DNA from: Candidatus Zhuqueibacterota bacterium
GTDB taxonomy: Bacteria; Zhuqueibacterota; Zhuqueibacteria; Residuimicrobiales; Oceaniaggregativiventaceae
Direction of reading: 5' to 3'
Assembly (NCBI GenBank): GCA_014728115.1
Contig: WJME01000210.1
Span: 1-64,000, forward strand
DNA: 64,000 nt
Shown: positions 62,201-64,000 of the stretch, one piece after another
Numbering within the stretch: position 1 is the first letter of the stretch
Layout: every line of letters starts with the position of its first letter
Position numbers and translations under genes: made by a program
Notes under the pieces: generated by a model
Databases searched by the model: none
Told to the model about the DNA's origin: nothing
What the model saw: the letters and a program-made list of their open reading frames with translations, nothing else

Positions 62201-64000
62201 TCGCGCAATGTTCAGGCCCTGTGGCATGGATCTTTAAATAGTGATGCGTGCTTTCCTGGTTATTCCGCAACAATACATTATAAACATTATATTTATAATC
62301 GGTATCGGTTCCTGCATCACTACGGACAAAATAAAAATCTTGATCTCCATCCTCATCATAATCCAACACCGTCGCTCCTCGGGGATCCCCGCCGAACACA
62401 CGAATACCGGCATCCTCGATCTGGGTAAAATTCCAGGTTCCATCATTGCGGTAAAACGTATAGTAATCGAGCTCATTAGAGAGCAAAAGATCGAGATCTC
62501 CATCCAGGTCAGCATCGCTTACAAGCGTGGAATACCCATCTGTAAAGAGATTGACAGACAGAGAAATATCCGTAAATGTGGTTTGATCATTGCGGTATAC
62601 CTGCAACCTGGGAGTAGGGTCACTGCTCGAAGCACTTTTTGTCACCATTAGATCCAGGTCACCATCATTATCCATATCCGCCCAGACTGCGCCATTGCTG
62701 TTGTGACTCAGATCCAGACCATATTCTGAGGCTCGCTCGGTAAAATAGCCATTGCCATTGTTCACAAACAGGGCATTAGGGCCTTCTCGTTTGGCGATAA
62801 AGATATCCATATCTCCATCCATATCAAAATCCACGGCATTGCCCGAGAGACTTGGAATGGAAGGCTCATCATGGTCATCCGCACCGCGGTCTTGTTTTTG
62901 AAATGACCCTGACCCATCATTGATATACAGATCGTTTTTGTTTCTGGAATTTATCGCATAGAGATCCATGTCATTATCCAGATCGCAATCAAAGGCCAAG
63001 ACGCCTGTCGTGGTTATGGAGCCATGATTAACAATTCCAGCCTGATCCGTGATATCCTGAAAAGTAGAATTGCCGAGGTTTTCATAGAGTCGATTTTGGC
63101 CCGGCGAATGGCCATTGAACAGATCCAAATCCCCGTCATTGTCAATATCGACGAAAACGGCTCCTCGGCTTCCTCCAGGATCAGAAAGGCCGGCCTGATC
63201 CAGATAAACAAACGGGGAATTGGGTGAATTGCGAAATATAAAGTCTTGTTGCAAGGCTTCGTTAGGTGCTACTCTGGTCACATAGAGTTCTTCTCTGCCG
63301 TCATTATCCACATCACCTACAGCAGCTCCCTGATATGAGCCATAATGATCCAGACCGGCGGCTTGCTCCCACCAGGTCACGTCACTAAACCAGCGGGGGC
63401 CAGATAAAACCTCACGAAAACTCTCATAATAGGTTCGCGCTATCTGCAGGTGACCTTTATCATTCGGATGCAAATGGTCATAAAACAATTTACGCGCATC
63501 CTGTTGCCATAAAAATGGGTATTCCCGAAAACGGGAAAACTGATCGCAAAGATAGACCGGTTCAGGTTGACCGGTGACAGCCCCTGTTTGAAAATCTCTG
63601 ACCAGATGGGCAACCTCGCTGGTGTACTCTACCATGGCCTCATCCTGATAGATCACCGGTATAATCAAATTTACAATAATGGCTTCCAACTCTGAACCCT
63701 GGTTACCGTTATGCCACTGCAAGAGATAATTGACCAGGGTAGCCATTTGGCCAGCAACAGTCCCACCATCGAACCCATCTTCGTCGTTATCCGGATAAGG
63801 TGCAGGATCAAAATAGCCGCTATTGATATCATTTGTACCCAAATGTATGCCGACGATATGGGGTCTGAGTTTGCCCATATAATAGGTCACATCCAGCCGG
63901 CCGGTTCCGGCATTTCCAAGGCTACGCGGATAAAAATCTGCCACCTTGTACCCCCCCTTGAAATGCCCTTCATAAGGAGGATCCCCGACGCTCCCGACAA
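56229..64000 (-). CDS. Giant secreted protein: SGNH hydrolase, FG-GAP/VCBS repeats, UnbV/ASPIC, Ig repeats, sorting domain (5' end cut)
   Basis: The frame is open to the right edge (at least 2589 residues). The GTG at 63944 is not the true start, because the upstream 18 codons (GDPPYEGHFKGGYKVADF) continue the SGNH homology. Domains from the N-terminal side are: an SGNH/GDSL esterase (HLGTNDIN, and FYDHLHPNDKGH with the Asp-His pair; the GDS block lies outside); seven DxDxDGDxD repeats of FG-GAP/VCBS type (about 62380-63330); UnbV/ASPIC (about 61980-62200); about 13 invasin-like Ig modules (about 57350-61940), the first with a carbohydrate-binding-like insertion; two cadherin/He_PIG-like domains; fibronectin-like; and the sorting domain (QNYPNPFNPVTTIPFSL). 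It is probably a surface adhesin or esterase acting on polysaccharide. Confidence 0.88.
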   Translation of the reverse strand, partial: VGSVGDPPYEGHFKGGYKVADFYPRSLGNAGTGRLDVTYYMGKLRPHIVGIHLGTNDINSGYFDPAPYPDNDEDGFDGGTVAGQMATLVNYLLQWHNGNQGSELEAIIVNLIIPVIYQDEAMVEYTSEVAHLVRDFQTGAVTGQPEPVYLCDQFSRFREYPFLWQQDARKLFYDHLHPNDKGHLQIARTYYESFREVLSGPRWFSDVTWWEQAAGLDHYGSYQGAAVGDVDNDGREELYVTRVAPNEALQQDFIFRNSPNSPFVYLDQAGLSDPGGSRGAVFVDIDNDGDLDLFNGHSPGQNRLYENLGNSTFQDITDQAGIVNHGSITTTGVLAFDCDLDNDMDLYAINSRNKNDLYINDGSGSFQKQDRGADDHDEPSIPSLSGNAVDFDMDGDMDIFIAKREGPNALFVNNGNGYFTERASEYGLDLSHNSNGAVWADMDNDGDLDLMVTKSASSSDPTPRLQVYRNDQTTFTDISLSVNLFTDGYSTLVSDADLDGDLDLLLSNELDYYTFYRNDGTWNFTQIEDAGIRVFGGDPRGATVLDYDEDGDQDFYFVRSDAGTDTDYKYNVYNVLLRNNQESTHHYLKIHATGPEHCASAFGTDLWIYRASELGNPDELVGYRQIVSSSGHQSQWSMDAHFGLGNLSYIDLIARFSDGTFLIKRNVSADQTLYIEPGMSGGSAGAPDHLTIYQGDQQQGTVGTRLDDPLVVQLTDAENRPKSGIQVEFSVTQGDAQLVAPIALGDNIWVEAESGQPHQSAVWSYDELSSGYGLVMTPLFWDEPGSLDLDMNVPSGGSFALWIRAAQVAGTSRTVDVRVNQQPPLGVPITNYQQWAWIRVATTSDPDRTFDLNNGLHKLYISLPAGTLFDKVLLTPDLNYVPSGTGESGPSPNFTDSQGFASRFLELGQTAGPIIVQALVTDPVWSSLPGVEFQILAKAGDPVSAVKGNDGQVGDIGVPLAQPFLLTLRDAFGNPVKDFPVQWSVKSGRGTLDPGGLLPTNTQGISQTGYIPGDAGSSQNIQASAAGVPGTPFVFQATIRGVADVLEEQSGNNQTAPVGEVVTQALKVKVKTESGDPAVGYPVVFTVKEGQGRLATRRELFSSSPGDSVITASSDDQGIATVYWKLGPLAGLQQVLARADGLAGSPVSFQSTALTRDPYHMIMATGDGQQIPVSSLTPEPLVVRITDEYSNPIPNHPVRFTLLTEGMSFDGVSGPQVDVLTDNSGFASIKVRIGTVAQYDYYKVMIASQYSGQSLQGSPSEFKISGLPGPASTAVKLTEDGLIGTIGEILPQPLQVKITDVYGNVIPDYVVDWSVVQGGGSIEGATAFSEPTDERGLSTVNFRLGNQAGTLNQIVKAEFPGLSPASIQFTASARATRPHKMIYVSGDGQKGPVQATIAPLQVKILDAYDNTISNQPVTFTVTSALGHIGGTKVFDTVSSGDGIASAVLTLGDEIGDSNHVVLASSTFDSEPLLNSPVRFIASATMGNPHRLIPITDGTLILGAAYRELSDPVTVKVVDDENNPVTGIPVEFQVVKGDGQLSDGSKRAVIYTNAKGLAEVGWILGAAGVDQQIRASVTFNQNPLLGSPLFFNALAAETHAVEMIATSPLSNALEVGSVDTLSVKVVDALGLAVVDHPVGFQVQEGSAGLGVDQQTEAIARSDRNGIARVQVKIGNTAGQNSYIIQAFSTDSQSYPLEGSPVQFVYSALPAFPDINLSEISASTPVPATGLAGSKIRVLVKDKYGNPVPGETVMFVSSPAELDFQASQGVTNAFGEYSTVAKSVNAGAFIIRARLNNGGYLSESAVVEFIESNASTLETFGNNPRIVYRNSEIKDSLAVIVRNYTGQPVSGYPIHFECNELVEIMTETERVTNSDGIASVRIKATQETGAATVTASASGLEGDPVTFNLQVSDPENIQLFALDSPWTGTVDTHGASPFECLVGDAEKRPISGIRVLLTSMDVQKVRVDNNSVTSGSDGRIRVDLTFGQKAGKTQVRAQGDPGSFILEIPVEGIPDSPEELQLSGGNQQIVPVNTLLPESLQVRIVDKFQNGVAGIPLDFDIVQGDGVLMDGGSRTTNSDGYGTAVYRTGAKTGVHLIKATSPAVPDYTIQFQCLAVSAGPAALELISGGNQVGVAGHQLANPIQIRVLDEFGNGVPGIKVNFEALLGNGAPDPAIAQTDARGRASIRWVLGNTTGSQQLQTSVPVNPELSLTIGATVMPNGKPLIEVEEFYRIREGDSLGFSITVTDPEKDPFSVGVLNLPSGASMDSSYFFWSPGYDQAGEWEVTFVAQDSAGAQSQRVVSIQVDNTNRIPKIVADATEPANLKLGSVHRGEKIRFYVAATDADGDTLHYVWLVNKRPRSTGQEFIFDSQLYDEAMLEITALVFDQQDTVSVQWQGDLITRVELAAFSARFEPFKGSVLVWKTSAQVNHAGFYVCRSESKNGPFKVISDLIRTSAERQYTYVDSDVPAVKSIYYKIQDIDDLGRVTDHPAIQIAGILPSEFALYQNYPNPFNPVTTIPFSLPEKNMVRLVIYDINGRVVRELVNSTLSAGYHHIEWDGCNDYDERISSGVYFVALTMPGKTATRKMILLK

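Noticed and set aside
1-64000. CRISPR arrays, insertion sequences, prophage or toxin-antitoxin genes
   Set aside because: None was seen: no regularly spaced direct repeats, transposase, integrase or phage structural genes on either strand.

Overview
The window comes from a bacterium of the FCB (Fibrobacterota-Chlorobiota-Bacteroidota) superphylum. It is most like uncultured lineages such as Calditrichota, KSB1 or Marinimicrobia; this is inference, since no rRNA is present. The reasons are four secreted proteins ending in an 80-residue C-terminal domain with the NYPNPFNP motif (type IX secretion type A style), a DUF4835/PorD-like gene beside a PorV-like barrel, a TonB receptor with an N-terminal carboxypeptidase-regulatory-like domain, an MglA/Roadblock module and candidate sigma-54 promoters. 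No mobile element, CRISPR array or rRNA was seen.

Layout. 1-5100 (minus): a DUF4397 lipoprotein, a TonB-dependent receptor and a secreted protein cut by the left edge, probably one operon. 5228-9312 (minus): tRNA-Leu(UAG), then tig, clpP, clpX and engB. 9334-32190 (minus): a 23 kb exopolysaccharide locus. It holds a minimal SLBB export protein, a Wzc-type tyrosine kinase, an initiating sugar phosphotransferase, five further glycosyltransferase genes (one a GT4-GT26 fusion), a GT39-like membrane transferase, a carbamoyltransferase, an O-antigen ligase/polymerase, a flippase, a sulfatase-fold enzyme without the formylglycine motif, and two large secreted beta-propeller-type proteins. Its first gene has a near-consensus sigma-54 promoter. 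The gene upstream (32358-33671) looks like a dead NtrC-type activator: degenerate receiver, ATPase motifs lost, Fis-type HTH intact. It has its own sigma-54-like promoter, and a related palindrome lies 100-155 bp upstream of both promoters.

33847-37527 (minus): a five-gene operon of metallophosphoesterase, Roadblock, MglA GTPase, second Roadblock-like protein and UMF1-type transporter. 37801-42091: a DUF4835 (PorD-like) gene, divergent from a PorV-like barrel overlapping a helix-hairpin-helix/outer-membrane-barrel gene, then a small GT9-like protein. 42259-46635: a GAF-GGDEF diguanylate cyclase convergent with a cyclophilin-subtilase-patatin operon. 46748-52606 (plus): priA and pyruvate dehydrogenase E1 alpha, E1 beta and E2. 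52619-54047 (minus): DUF4416 and an arylamine N-acetyltransferase-like protein. 54319-56175 (plus): a secreted protein with the sorting domain. 56229-64000 (minus): a giant secreted protein open at its N terminus, with SGNH hydrolase, seven FG-GAP/VCBS repeats, UnbV/ASPIC, about 13 invasin-like Ig modules and a sorting domain.

Taken together, most of the window concerns the cell surface: polysaccharide assembly and its control, secretion of large adhesive or carbohydrate-active proteins, and cell polarity or motility. Blocks of housekeeping genes lie between. Several genes start at TTG or GTG behind a clear Shine-Dalgarno sequence, and starts were moved from the longest reading frame where the ribosome site supported it.
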